Of a stretch of 64,000 nucleotides of DNA, positions 1 to 11,799 are shown one piece after another; position 1 is the stretch's first letter, and every line of letters begins with the position of its first letter. The stretch comes from Capitella teleta (taxonomy: Eukaryota; Annelida; Polychaeta; Capitellidae). The stretch is from contig KB309090.1 of the NCBI GenBank assembly GCA_000328365.1, positions 2,462-66,461 of the forward strand. The letters run 5' to 3'. The translations under genes were made by a program, and so were the position numbers. The notes below the pieces were generated by a model. That model made no database searches. It had not been told where the DNA came from and saw only the letters and a program-made list of their open reading frames with translations.

Positions 1-3000
1 GCTTTCTGGCATTCTGATTAAACGGTTATTCAAATCACTTCTGACCCATTTAAAAGACATGAGGTATAACAGGTGGTTTACGCGTGGCTGCACTAACTGA
101 GAGCTGAGAGTTAACAGATGCGACGCACATGGTAGGGCAATTAAGGAGTTTTGTGTGATTGAAAGATCGACAGTCACTACCGGCTATGTGAAACACGGAA
201 AACGAAGCTTGCACTTACCAGAGGAGAAGGATCACACGCATGTTCAAATTACGTCGGTGGTCATCAGAATGACGTTGTGACTCCAGGGCTACGTCATTTA
301 CGCACTAGTTGGATGGTAAGCTCCAAGCTCGTAATAACGAAGACTCAACCAATCACTTCATATTGGCTTTAATATACCTCAACAAGTATTCCAAGTGGTG
401 AGAATATTCAAAATAATAATGTTCCAGAAGCAAGCACGAGAGGGAGAGATGTGTGGTGTGTCGTAGAGGAGTCGTAGAGGAATCAGTGTTCATGGAAGAT
501 ATTCGTGTCTTATATACTAGAAGCATGGATGTGGGGCAGCCTGTGTTTCTAATCGTAAATGCAGAGGTTCGGTGCCTTCCAAATAGTTGCTATCTGACAA
601 TGATGGATGCGCTTGCTCTCCGGTTCTTTGTTCTCGGCGAACTTCTGACCGCCAGTATTCGTTAATTGCACGTTGGCCTTATGACCTCTTAGTATTCGCT
701 GATTGCCTCTTGGGAGATGGAAGCAATCCCGTGCACGCGCTGCCCGAAGGTCTACAAGCATAGGCAAAGTTTATATAATCATAATTACATATGCTATAAT
801 GAAACATCGTGTGAAGTAGTTAGAAGCATCCACGTAATCTTAACATGAGATGCTTAAAAAAAACGCAAATTCATCACTATACCCCACTAATGTTATGCTT
901 TATAAAGTTGGTACCCCATATCAAGTCCTGCCAGTCATCGTAGCTCACAGAGAGGAGACTCGAGGGGAACGTGTGGCGCCCAAACTTGGGCTTTGACCAT
1001 ACTATCGGTTGCGGGACACTCTATCAAATCACTAGTAATGCCAGGAATATATTAGCTGAACGAACATTTGTTCCATTTAAATTAATTACAAATTTGGTTT
1101 CTTTCTGATAACCCATCACCCTTTCCTTCAGTTTCGGATATCTGATTCTCGATTCCTATTTCCATGCACCCCTAATTCCAAGAGTATTCGGACGAACATT
1201 ACATCTAAAAGGAACTGCATTGCCAGAATCCTAGTACATGTATCCGATCTGGACCATCACCAATTGTAATCGCATTAAACTGTGGATATTTATGTAGCAT
1301 TGCAAATCGTGCATTGAACCCTGTCCAAAAAGCATTTAGCGAATATGCGCGAGGTGGCAACCAAATTATTAGTAATTACCTAAGTTTAAGATTGAGATTA
1401 GAAGCTAGATTAGCTTCTCATGAGGAGCTACTTTGATGAGCTCAGGTAAGCTCTTAATTTGCGTCAGTTTTCCGGGTTTTCCACAAAGCAAACGATCGTG
1501 AAACATGCTCGCAATTGCCAAGGGAGCAAAGTGTATACTGTCGCGGGAGCGGACTATAATATCATGGCCGCAGGGCATAATACATTGAGCACATGCATTG
1601 ATGAGATCATCGGTTTCCTCTAAGGAGTTCTTTGCTTGTGACCCAAGGGGTATTTACCTCTGGTGATCTCGATGCTTCCAGGGTTCAAGCAAGGTTGTAA
1701 TTGACAGATGATGACCATTTTTGGAACGTAGGTTGTCCTATAGCGCTTTCTCTGCTCTTACTGTCAAGCAATGTTGTTCTGTTAATGATCGTTGTCACCG
1801 GTAATCAAGACAAGAGAAGGCTATTCATCACTTGAGTGAATAATGTGCTTCCTCTCACAAAGTAATTGACAAGGACTTTACTTGGAACGTACACGTACGC
1901 TTAGTCGGGCCGGTATGTCATTCCGTAAGCAAAACATGCCAAAGTGTGTTTTGTTTTTTTTGTTTTGTTTTTTGTTTTTTTTGGGGGGGAGGGGGGGAGG
2001 GGGGCGTTGTGCAAATGGGGGATCCTGGTCTCGTTAGTTCAGATCCTAAGATCTAAATTAATTTATCCAATAACCTTTTTTAGGAAGAGGGGGGAGGGGT
2101 CAAATAGTAATTTTCCCATAATAAGACAGGGCGTATAACGCCACACAAAAGCACAGCATTTACAATAGTTTTATACTTTTTCAAAGATTTTTTCATAGAG
2201 CCAAGTTGTTTTATGACAGAATAAAACCGGTCAAAAGTTGAAATAAAAAACTACTTCCGGTTAGCTATACCGCATTTTCGATGTTAAAATGCCTATCAGA
2301 TAATTGCGCATGGGGTATTATCACCCCTCATTTTTTAGTGTACTATTTATTGTAATCATGTATCACTATTCTATTCATCATTTGCTCACTGCATTGTATT
2401 TATAATTTCCTCTGTTAAGCAGTTTATTCGCATTTTGTATATAAATCTGCACTGCAATTAAATCGTTAGCATTTGGATTGAAGCTTTTCTTCTTTCACTT
2501 CTTGAACCATTAGTTCATTGCATAGAGTTTAGTTTTCCGTTGAGATTGATTAGTAATATGCCCCCATTTACTGATCTGGAGCGGACCAATTGAATTTCTT
2601 TCCGAGACCCCATATTCCTGGGGTTTCAAATCAAAGTACGAGCCCAAAAATACCACTGTATGTTAATTTAGTAAGATTTTAATTATTATTAATTTGATTT
2701 TTTTCCAAGTCAATTCCAACAGATCCTGATGCATTCTATACCACTTAATTCAAGTTTTGATTAATGTTCTCCCGGAAATATTTTTTCTAGGGTGATATAA
2801 CAATAACATTTACAAAATATGACAAGGGATGTAACTTTGCAGCCCTCCAACACATTCACAAGATATGTTTATCTTTTTATGTGTTTTGTGTGAAGCTAGG
2901 TTGTTTTTCGACATAGTAAAACCCACTTCCGGTCTTCTATCATACTGTACACTTGGCCGCCTCGTAATCCTAAAATTTGCACAATTCCTTGTTTATGGAA

Positions 3001-5280
3001 ACGTAGGCGAACGTTTTCTTGGAAATCGTTCATTCAGCACACGACATTTAATTTCTCTCCATTACATGCGCTTTAAATGTTTCATTTTAAATCTATTAAT
3101 TAAAGTACAACTGTGTAATTTGTTAAATATATAATTTTGTTTTCTCTCCATGTAGGCCTATAATTATACCATCGAACTAAACAGACATTAAACATATTTA
3201 CATATTTGGCTCTAACTGTGTTCTCAACGGTCTTATGCATATTTTATAATCACATTATTTGGTGATATGAAGAGACATTTTGATAAACGTTACATTTACA
3301 TATACAGCAATTAGCCTAAATTACAGGCATTCATATTTTATATCAGATTGCTGTATATATATCAATAAGTACACAATGGTATCAACTGATTACAACCAGT
3401 GAGTATATTCAGAAATAACTGCGCATCAATTATATAAAGGGGTTTACCCCATAGTACAACAAACCGGAAGTTGAATTGAATGACCCGCGGTAGGCTTTAT
3501 CACGTCATAAAAGATCTAGTTAAAGTAAAATAATACAGTATCTACTCCGTCGATGATAGCTATATAGAACGATCTTTGATAAAGGGAACGATCTATAGCA
3601 CGAAAGGCTCACCGGCAATATGACTTTCATATTTCTGGTTCAATTGATTTGGTTGAAAACCTCTTGAAGTTCTCCATGCTATAATGCAACTTTCAACTTA
3701 GACAAGCGGATTTGTAAGAAGTGTCTGTTTGAGCCAGATGCTCAAATAAGCCTAATGGGGGTGGGATAATTTTATCACGATTAAAAAATCTGAGACGTAA
3801 AGATACAAAAGCCGTTTTTAATCAAGGACACTGATATAATAATGTCTGTTATGCAATTATGATCATATGATAGAATATATCATAATACACATATCGCTTT
3901 ATGCGTGTAAATGCATATTAAAATTCCAAATTGTTCAGTTGTTTGCTTTGTCGCATCAAGCCGAAAGTGAATTATTTTTAAATTATATCAACGACTGACT
4001 TGTACTTGTTACTATTATTGATAATTATCTCCTTTTCAATTGTGTTATAATCTGCATGCGCTGCAAATGTTTCTTATAATATATTACGTGAAAAAAAAAA
4101 ACAAACAAACAAACTTAATATAACATTGTCGTGTATATCTTGGTCCGAGGCACAATTTCGCGAGGGTGTTACTCTTCTTTGCAGTTTGACTATATTATAG
4201 TATCAATTATTTTAGCCAGGAGAGATAATTATACAACCGACTTGAGTTGGGGTTTAACTATTCCTTGGGTTTGGTAACAGTATTGGTTCATAATTGCTAT
4301 AATTGTAATATAATTATAACAATACTATAATATCTTAGATATTACACATACATAGAAAACTGCACAGAGCTTGTTTCAATATTTTGTCATCGCATGTTGT
4401 TTGAAGACCATTAATTGTCTGCTAATGAGCAAATTTTGCGCTTGATTGCAAACATGCAGACGATGGTGTCCATCGAAGGAGGAGCGTGTATCTTGCTTGC
4501 AGTACATTTTTGTATGTTTTTATTATGATATTTACAATTCAACGGTGTGCATAATGCATTCTACACTTTGTCCTTGCAAATTTGTTGTGGTAATTTAAAA
4601 TTGTGTGAATAACACAGGAGCAGATAGCATTGGGCATTGCTGTCGTACGTGCTGACAATGTTCCATGTCTGATTGAACTATTTGCCTCCGCCCATTCTAC
4701 GAGTATAACTAATCGTTGCCTCATCAGTTACAGCTGGCATCAACAAATCGCCCGGTATGGTCACGTGAATTATGCACAAAATGGCGCATTGGCAAACCCA
4801 TCAAAATTCGATAAATTTTGAATTTTTGCATTTGTGGCCGCGATGGCTCATGTAAATAGTTCATGAGAGGTGAAACATTGAACTAAATATATATTATATT
4901 GGCTCTAGCTAGTGTAGCTAATAGTTCCCAGCTGTGCAGTCTCCGAAGGCGAATCAGAACTTAATGAACGGACAGTTGATGTATCAATAAAGTATGTGTG
5001 CAATCAATGCAATGGTCTTCCAAGTGAGGTCCTTAATTTCAGCTAATTTCCATTACACGATTAAATGTATATTCGAACAATGCAGTTTGGAATGCCATGT
5101 GAAAAGACTTTCTTTTTTGATCAATTTCAAACAATGGCAACGATTTATGTAATCTCGGTCAGATGTTTCATTCATACATTTGTGAGCTTGATTGATTTTT
5201 TTTTCATCTGAAACATCTGTCGTTTTCTTTCATCTTCAATTAAATTTAGCAAAACAAAACAAAAACAATAAATGAGTCAA
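1..5280. other. Intergenic, no gene recognised
   Basis: I see no convincing coding exon here. Open frames are short and lack splice or domain support. The stretch is AT-rich and holds a G-rich tract near 1983-2004, a short perfect hairpin at 1400-1418 (8-bp stem, 3-nt loop), and faintly similar segments near 2160-2270 and 2810-2940 that suggest an old diverged repeat. Confidence 0.6.
1983..2004 (+). repeat. G-rich tract, possible G-quadruplex
   Basis: Three runs of six or seven G separated by single A bases, directly after a T-rich stretch. The base pattern is visible directly; quadruplex formation is inference. Confidence 0.5.
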
Positions 5281-5291
5281 TACTGTCGCAC

Positions 5292-5298
5292 ATAAAAG
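5292..5298 (+). promoter_or_regulatory. TATA-like box of the small peptide gene
   Basis: ATAAAAG lies about 107 nt upstream of the start codon at 5399. A pyrimidine-rich initiator-like stretch (TCACTCTTTCC, about 5319-5329) follows at roughly the usual 25-30 nt spacing. The pairing supports a core promoter; no transcript evidence is available. Confidence 0.45.
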
Positions 5299-5398
5299 CG
5301 TGAATTTTGTTTCATCGTGTCACTCTTTCCACTGAGGTGATCAGAACAGCAATACAGTTGCCTTGACTGCATTATATTCTATTGCCAGTGTAACCAAG

Positions 5399-5724
5399 AT
5401 GCGTTTCTTGAATACCCTTCTTCTGCTTGCTGTGGTTTGTGCTGTTGTGGCCCCATTGGTGGTGACAGAAGAGCTGCCCGGAACAGGTAATTGTGAACAT
5501 GAATCCAATTATAAATATTGTATATATATTGTATATATAGAATGTGTATTTTCACATATAAATTACTTTTATTCTTGCATTGTTTTTACCTGAACTGCCA
5601 TTGTTTATATTTATATTTGAATTATGTTTCAGTCTCAACAAACGATATTTTAAGCTCTTTGACAGACGAAAGTGGGGGTGCTGGATTTCTTCCTTGTCCT
5701 CTAAACCCGGACATATGCCCCTGA
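5399..5724 (+). CDS. Small secreted peptide, two exons, 59 residues
   Basis: Exons are 5399-5486 and 5633-5724, joined by a GT-AG intron (acceptor preceded by TTATGTTTC) in phase 1. The product starts MRFLNTLLLLAVVCAVVAP, a textbook signal peptide with a charged N-region and a leucine/valine core, probably cleaved before VTEELPG. The mature part is only about 35 residues. It is acidic and Ser/Gly-rich in the middle and ends FLPCPLNPDICP, with two cysteines six residues apart that could close a small disulfide ring. There is a TATA-like box upstream and an ATTAAA downstream. I do not recognise the family. A peptide hormone, toxin-like or antimicrobial peptide is possible, but nothing in the sequence settles this. 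The start is the ATG that opens the signal peptide. Confidence 0.7.
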
Positions 5725-5798
5725 CAAATTGAAAAAAATAAGTGAACAATAATTCGAATGAGAACAAATTCTGAATGATTTGAAGAAAAAAAAAACTA

Positions 5799-5804
5799 AT
5801 TAAA
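5799..5804 (+). terminator. Candidate poly(A) signal (ATTAAA)
   Basis: ATTAAA lies 75 nt after the stop codon of the small secreted peptide gene. It is the commonest variant of AATAAA. No canonical AATAAA lies closer. Confidence 0.4.
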
Positions 5805-6990
5805 TTCTCAATTGCAATGTTTTCCTTCAATATATAATGTTCCGACATTCTTTGTTCTTTCTTGAGTACAGTAGTCATTACCAGTATGAACCAATGAAGG
5901 CAGACAGGACAAAATTTTACACAAACTAACCAAGGTCCAAGTACGAGTACAAGATATGAAACTCATTACATGCACGCGCATATGCAACTAAAGCAGTTTG
6001 AACAACAAAAGTCACGAGATTCATATCACTCGAGTTACACAACATTTCTCATAACCGTTACAAATTAATCGGCATGTACACTTTACCCATCCCCATATCA
6101 TTTCTGATCTAGCCGCCCACGTAATGGTGCGGATTGTTGAAGGAGGAACGATCAAAAAGCTGGAGCAGTGTGCGGGAACCTTGAAGGTCGAATTTTTTAA
6201 CAATAAAATGTATATCAATAATTTTATAATGCAGAGAGAGTCAATCATGGGTCTGACGCAAAGTGGCTCTCTTAGAGGGGTGGCGATTTTAAAGGAATCC
6301 ACAGATACGAGATAAAGACAGATCAGTAGGGATCATGAGGACAATCACGAGGGCGTGACTTAACTCAACCGCCGCCATTTTATCTGACTGGCAGTGACAC
6401 CTCGAGCTGCCCTAAGCTGGAAAAAAATGCTAACTCTGCGAACCCAAGGTCTGTTAGAGCACGAAAAACTGGGCACACCATCCGTGGATGGGATGAAGCT
6501 TGCTCCCAATCTTTGTTACTATAAACACGCAGATACTCTTATCGGATGCATAAACTTAGGAGAATAAAGGAAGTCGGGAATAGTATCAAGTGAAGAAGTA
6601 GTTGTGATTGTGTGTGGATCAACTCCACGCGATGAAGTACTTCCTCATCCAGATGGGTTACATAATCATCCAGACGACGATAACAACGAGAGCGAGGACC
6701 CCATCATTTTGTCTCTATGGACCCTGGTTGGAAGTTTGTGATTCCAAGTTCGTATTGGAGTCACTACGTCACTGGAAACAGCCAGAGCTCAACAAATACA
6801 AGAAGTTCAATCAGTGAACTCGTGTTTTTAGAAAAACAAGTATTACCTTTTGAAGCAAAATGATACCACCCTTAGTACAATGCCTGCTTTATTATATTGA
6901 TCTGTTGATTATATATGGCATCAATTACATGTGAGCTAACGTTTGGCGACTTTCAAATAAAGAATGATTGCCAGGTGTTGACTGAGGCGT
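5805..6990. other. Intergenic, no gene recognised
   Basis: Only short unsupported open frames are present. I see no domain, splice pattern or RNA gene. Confidence 0.5.
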
Positions 6991-6999
6991 TTTGCGTTT

Positions 7000-7520
7000 G
7001 TTGACTTACGCAGGCGCGGACGAAGTGACCTCTCTTGGTGCACTTCCGACACGTGGCATCTTTGGCAGGAAAATCTCCACGTTGATGCATTCCACCCTTG
7101 CAACACCTGCAATCACTGGGGTTGTCTTATCACGAGGCTCACGACGAAGCGCCGGGGGTCTTGCATTGGCCTGTGATCGGTGTGTCGGGTCGCTGTAGGC
7201 TGCATCAATCGTCTCACTGTGGGTGGTGGACATAAGGCTCATCGTTCGGCTGAGGGCCTCGTTTCGCTGGAGGACTTCGAGGCATTTCTTGGTGGTTGCA
7301 TCTTTGTTCTTATTCATTAGCTTCCGCTTACATGTGGGATCCAGGCAGCCATGGATGAGAAGGTCTGCAATCAGAAATTTAGAGCCGTCGGGAAACTAGC
7401 TCACTTCGTGGAACTCCAAAAGAGCAAAGAAAGCGATGGCATTCTCGTCTGTCCGCTGCCGTAGCGTGTAGAATTCCTCCCTTGCTTCTCAAAATTTCGC
7501 GGCATGTGTGGTGCATGCTT
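7000..7520 (-). mobile_element. Fossil gag fragment, Ty3/gypsy-type LTR retroelement
   Basis: On the minus strand the stretch near 7008-7125 encodes a cysteine/histidine cluster of nucleocapsid type (CRCCKGGMH and, after a spacer, CRKCTKRGHF). This resembles the double zinc-knuckle region of gypsy-group gag proteins. The sequence further upstream on that strand resembles the gag region that precedes such knuckles. The fragment is broken, isolated and old. I see no pol region and no terminal repeats beside it. Confidence 0.6.
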
Positions 7521-7524
7521 GAAG

Positions 7525-8959
7525 TTGGTCATGCAGGTAATTGGATTACCGTTTCAATCATAAGGTCAGGTGTTTCACAAAGTCTTGCTGTGAGTCAAAT
7601 CCCATGACTGCCAACCATAAAAATAAAGAAAAGTTTTAACTAATAACAGTGTTACATAACACAATGTCAACAATGCCATATAATTCAACGGCGTTACGCA
7701 GTGACAATGCTGTGAAACCAAAGAAGCAATCTCTAATAACCGGATTATAACGAGTAACACGCAGATAACCAGACCCCAGCAAGTGTATGTAGGCCCTATA
7801 GGACCGTAGCTTGGATAACTCGGCTATATAAATATTAGCGTTTTGTGTAACACTTTGCCCGGGAGAAGGCAGGCCTGCCATCAGCGCACACCACGCGCTG
7901 CCATATAAGGGACTGTTTCTGCTGTGCCACAGCACTTCGAGCGCCCACCGGAAAGCATTTCCATACACATACCTCATTCGGATATCTACCTCAATACTTT
8001 AAATCGTGAGAGCAGAACAGGTAAGGATGGGATTCTGGATAAAAATCATGAGCACCATTGCTTGTGGATGAACTAATAATTCAAGGGTTTCGTGACATAA
8101 GCTGGATGATTGCTCTTTTTACGAAAACCATTAACCTGGACTGAGCCAGTGTTTGATTAATATTTGTGACTGCATGGTTGATAGTTGTATGCGTCAACGA
8201 ATTCAATTGATTAGATTACATTATTACGAATCATTTGCGAGTATTGCACTATTCCAGTAATTAGCTGCATTTTAGAACTCGTGCATTTGCACATGTTCCT
8301 CCCTCAGACAGATATCTGCCATTCATGAGGTATCAAAGGGGAATAGCACGATCATAATCATTTAGCCAGCGTGTTAATGATTTACGTACGTTGATGTTTG
8401 TTGTGAAACTGAGATGGCTGAAAAATAAGAACTTCGGAAGCCCTTTGGCATTGGCACAGGCAGGGCAAGTAACTACTTCTAAGAATAACCCTTTAAGCAG
8501 TAATGCAACTTGATATAGGTTCATCCCTGCAGTCCTTCCGGAGTACAAAAGATTGTTAGGCTTTTTTCAACTCAGAATACAGACACACATTGTGCGTTTT
8601 AAGAATACGTTTACCTGTTGAGGTATTATACAATGTCTCCATGGCTATCAGGCAGAACGTTTTCTCAGTTGCAGAAAATAAAATCATCACAGACAAAGAA
8701 AACCTCTTTTTTTTGTGAGCTATTGGTTGTCTGCAGGCTATTTTGGAGTTATTTTAGCAATGATATTCGTTGTGGGTGGCATAGAAAGCTGTTTTGTTAA
8801 ATAGTACCACATTTGACATTGTGTCTTAGGAAGCGCGATAAGCTTTCAATCAGGGTATCGTGGTAGCTTATATGAACATCCCAATTTGTAAAGATCATAT
8901 ATAATATATGAGATCAGATAAAGGTTGTTTATTGGTCGAACGATTGAAGCATGCGGGGT

Positions 8960-9002
<43 letters not shown>

Positions 9003-9020
9003 CACACACACACACACACA

Positions 9021-9085
<65 letters not shown>

Positions 9086-10390
9086 AACACAAAAAAGAAA
9101 ACAACAATATTTAGGGTAAGTAAAATGTCGATCTCAGCAAAACGCGATTCCATCACATTGTAAGCTGATCAACACGCTGCTTCTTTATTGCAAACTTGGT
9201 CAAAACGGTTTCATCTTTGTTGTAATGGATAAAAATACGGTTTCTAAATTCACGGTTTGAATCGCCATGATAAAATTCATTGTCTCATTGAGAGGTTTTT
9301 TCCTCCAATTGCAAATTACTATTGGTTTTTCATGAGCACAGTGAGCCGCATTGTCTCCTCTAAACAACATCGACTTGCCGATCCGACAAAGAGGTCAAAA
9401 GTATGGTGAACGCATTTATATGCAATCTTTAAACCCCTAAGCCTCAGGGGTAGGTATAAGGCCACGTTTCTCTCTTTGCTGGTTGTATTGTTGTTTCTTT
9501 ATTCTTTATTTTTTCTAGCCTGAACGCCCCCCTCATATCCCCTTCCGGAATGAACAAAACTCCACTAAAACTGCAACCACGCTACTAATGTGACACGCGA
9601 TTCTGCGGCAAAACCTCATTGCATATATAACCGCATCGTAAGACAAGTTCTCTCACACAGAAGCCATGCAGTGGCTGAAATTCACTCCGAACTGAGTCCA
9701 AAGAGACAATACATAATACAGCACTGATATTACACAGGAGGTCAACGTAATCAACAATACAATCCCGTGACTCATTCTCTCACCCAACTAGCGCGTGTCT
9801 CGATACAGTCGAACATTCGAACAGCCCAAACCCAAAAATATGTAAGCCCTATAGCCTGGTTTTATAATAACTTTTAGTGACAGATCAATCTGACCTGGCA
9901 TTGGTCAGAGCTTGACCTCCTCAAATAGCCATCAGAATTGCTAATCATATTTGGTATATTCTAATGATACAAACGTTACTTGATAATATGTTATTGATTA
10001 TTGGTTTATTCGTACACTTGCCTGTTCGTGAGAAATTAGAAAAAAATGAAGGTCGTTTCTCAATGTCATATAAAAGAAATCTTGGTACAACTTGGATTTC
10101 TCTTTTGATGGACGGCTTCAAAGGGGGAATTTAATTGTTTCCGGCAATTCATCTCTTTTTAGTCTCTTGCCGGTTGCAATTGCTTGTGAGCTTTCAAAAA
10201 CCGTAAAGATGATTAATGATTTGTTAGCGTCGACTGCGCTTATCTGATTTTTTGACATGTCGAGTTCATATACAACCGACAGCCTAATCAGAGGAAGAAG
10301 CCATGCATGATCTTATATTACGTATATTGAAATTGTGCGTACCATACACCTTTATGTATGACAAAACGATTAACCATCTGTCTTCTCCCA
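7525..10390. other. Intergenic, no gene recognised apart from a CA repeat
   Basis: Open frames at 7575-7977 and 8333-8800 have no recognisable domain. The only clear structure is the CA microsatellite at 8961-9081. The last part is presumably 5' sequence of the GPCR gene. Confidence 0.5.
8961..9081 (+). repeat. (CA)n microsatellite
   Basis: About 120 nt of CA repeats with two small interruptions (a GT-CA step near 9001 and CGCG near 9021). Threonine/histidine and valine/cysteine open frames across it are artefacts of the repeat. Confidence 0.97.
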
Positions 10391-10405
10391 GGCTACGAAT
10401 CCACC

Positions 10406-11620
10406 ATGAACTACAACGTGTCCAATCTGGCTCAACTTCTCAGAGACCCCAGCAACAGCTCACTGCCCTGGGTGCCTGTCTGCACTATGCTCATAGACCA
10501 AATACTCAGTGGATTCAGCAACAGCTCAACTCCAGAACGAGGCACTAGTTTTTCGTGGGAAAACATATTCATACCTTTGATATGTTTCTTTGGGATCAGT
10601 GGCAACACTCTGAATCTAATTGTGCTTACCAAGAAACGTATGAACAACCCACAAAGACGCCTTGAGAAGGCAGCCAGTGTTGGACTCACGGCTTTGGCGT
10701 TCTCTGATCTCCTTTTCTCAGCGTGTGTATTTTTGTACCCTTTCTTCACAACTGGAGATGCTGCCGTTAAATCAAACCAATTGTATCTTTTGTACTATAG
10801 ACTGTATGGTATCTCTGCAATTAACCTATTTCTGATGACAAGTGCGTGGTTGATTGTTGAGCTAGCGCTGGAACGATATATCGTGTTGTACTTTCCGTTA
10901 CGGGCCAAGTGCGTACTGGGGATACGACGTACTAAAGCTGTGATAGTCAGTATATTCCTGGCCTCATTGCTAGCTACGCTACCATATTTTCTCAAAGGAA
11001 AAGTGGTCGAATGTCAAGATCTCGACGGCAATACAATGTATCAGATCCAACAGCGTTGGCAAAGCCCAACGACCAAGAACAACATGCTGACGATGTACAT
11101 GCGATGGGTGTGGCCTTTCATTGCAGCATTCATTCCGCTCACACTTCTGTTCTTTTGCAACGTGAGACTTATTCAAGGATTGCGCCGAGTGCCCACCAAC
11201 ACGAAAAAGCTGCGCTCCAAAGGCCAACCGATATCGGCCGCCAACAACAGGATCACCCTCACCCTCATCGTCATTGTGTTCATGTCGCTAATTCTCGTCA
11301 CTCCATCTGAGATCCTCCGACTCCTCAACCCGTACGACATGTGGGGGGAGCCTGGACACATAGCAGCTAGCGTGGCCAATGCCATGCAAACTATCAACTT
11401 CGCGTTCAATTTCATCCTGTATTGCACCCTCGATGTCCATTTCAGACGAGTTTTCAAGCACATCATCCTCGGTCATTGCATCAAGAAATCTCGGAATCGT
11501 GGATATGGATCTGATATCATGGTGTTGCATATCAACCAAACATCTTACCCTGGACGTAAGCTAAATGGAGCAAGGCTGCATGGACCTCCCAGGGTTGCGA
11601 AAGATATGCTTTATAACTGA
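10406..11620 (+). CDS. Rhodopsin-class peptide GPCR, single coding exon
   Basis: The 404-residue product has seven hydrophobic segments. The ATG at 10406 sits in a strong Kozak context (CCACCATGA). It follows an acceptor-like TCTTCTCCCAG at 10391, so a 5' UTR exon probably lies upstream. The N-terminus has three N-glycosylation sequons (NVS, NSS, NSS). Family marks are GN in TM1, LAFSD in TM2, ERY (the DRY position) with FPLRA after TM3, and FNFILYC in TM7. TM6 reads FMSLILVTPSE, so the tryptophan of CWxP is absent. TM7 lacks a proline at NPxxY. The arginine about 25 residues before ERY stands where most class A receptors have the TM3 cysteine. The overall look is closest to FMRFamide-receptor/GPR139-like invertebrate receptors. 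The ligand cannot be named. AATAAA at 11793 is the likely 3' end signal. Confidence 0.9.
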   Translation: MNYNVSNLAQLLRDPSNSSLPWVPVCTMLIDQILSGFSNSSTPERGTSFSWENIFIPLICFFGISGNTLNLIVLTKKRMNNPQRRLEKAASVGLTALAFSDLLFSACVFLYPFFTTGDAAVKSNQLYLLYYRLYGISAINLFLMTSAWLIVELALERYIVLYFPLRAKCVLGIRRTKAVIVSIFLASLLATLPYFLKGKVVECQDLDGNTMYQIQQRWQSPTTKNNMLTMYMRWVWPFIAAFIPLTLLFFCNVRLIQGLRRVPTNTKKLRSKGQPISAANNRITLTLIVIVFMSLILVTPSEILRLLNPYDMWGEPGHIAASVANAMQTINFAFNFILYCTLDVHFRRVFKHIILGHCIKKSRNRGYGSDIMVLHINQTSYPGRKLNGARLHGPPRVAKDMLYN

Positions 11621-11792
11621 TTTATTATATTGTGCCAATGTGATTTTGACTTTTCCAGTGCGCCTCAGAATCTGTCTCAGACCCTCAGAGCTCAAGCCGT
11701 GTGATTTCAACGAAGGACAATCTCAGGAAGTATGTTGTGTTCCTCATGTGATATTGTGATCAATGAATTCTCTATTTGTATTATTGTGTAGA

Positions 11793-11798
11793 AATAAA
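11793..11798 (+). terminator. Poly(A) signal (AATAAA) of the GPCR gene
   Basis: Canonical AATAAA, 173 nt after the GPCR stop codon and the first one on the + strand. Confidence 0.55.
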
Positions 11799-11799
11799 G

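Noticed and set aside
8895-9163. Cys/Val- and Thr/His-rich open frames
   Set aside because: Direct products of the CA microsatellite.
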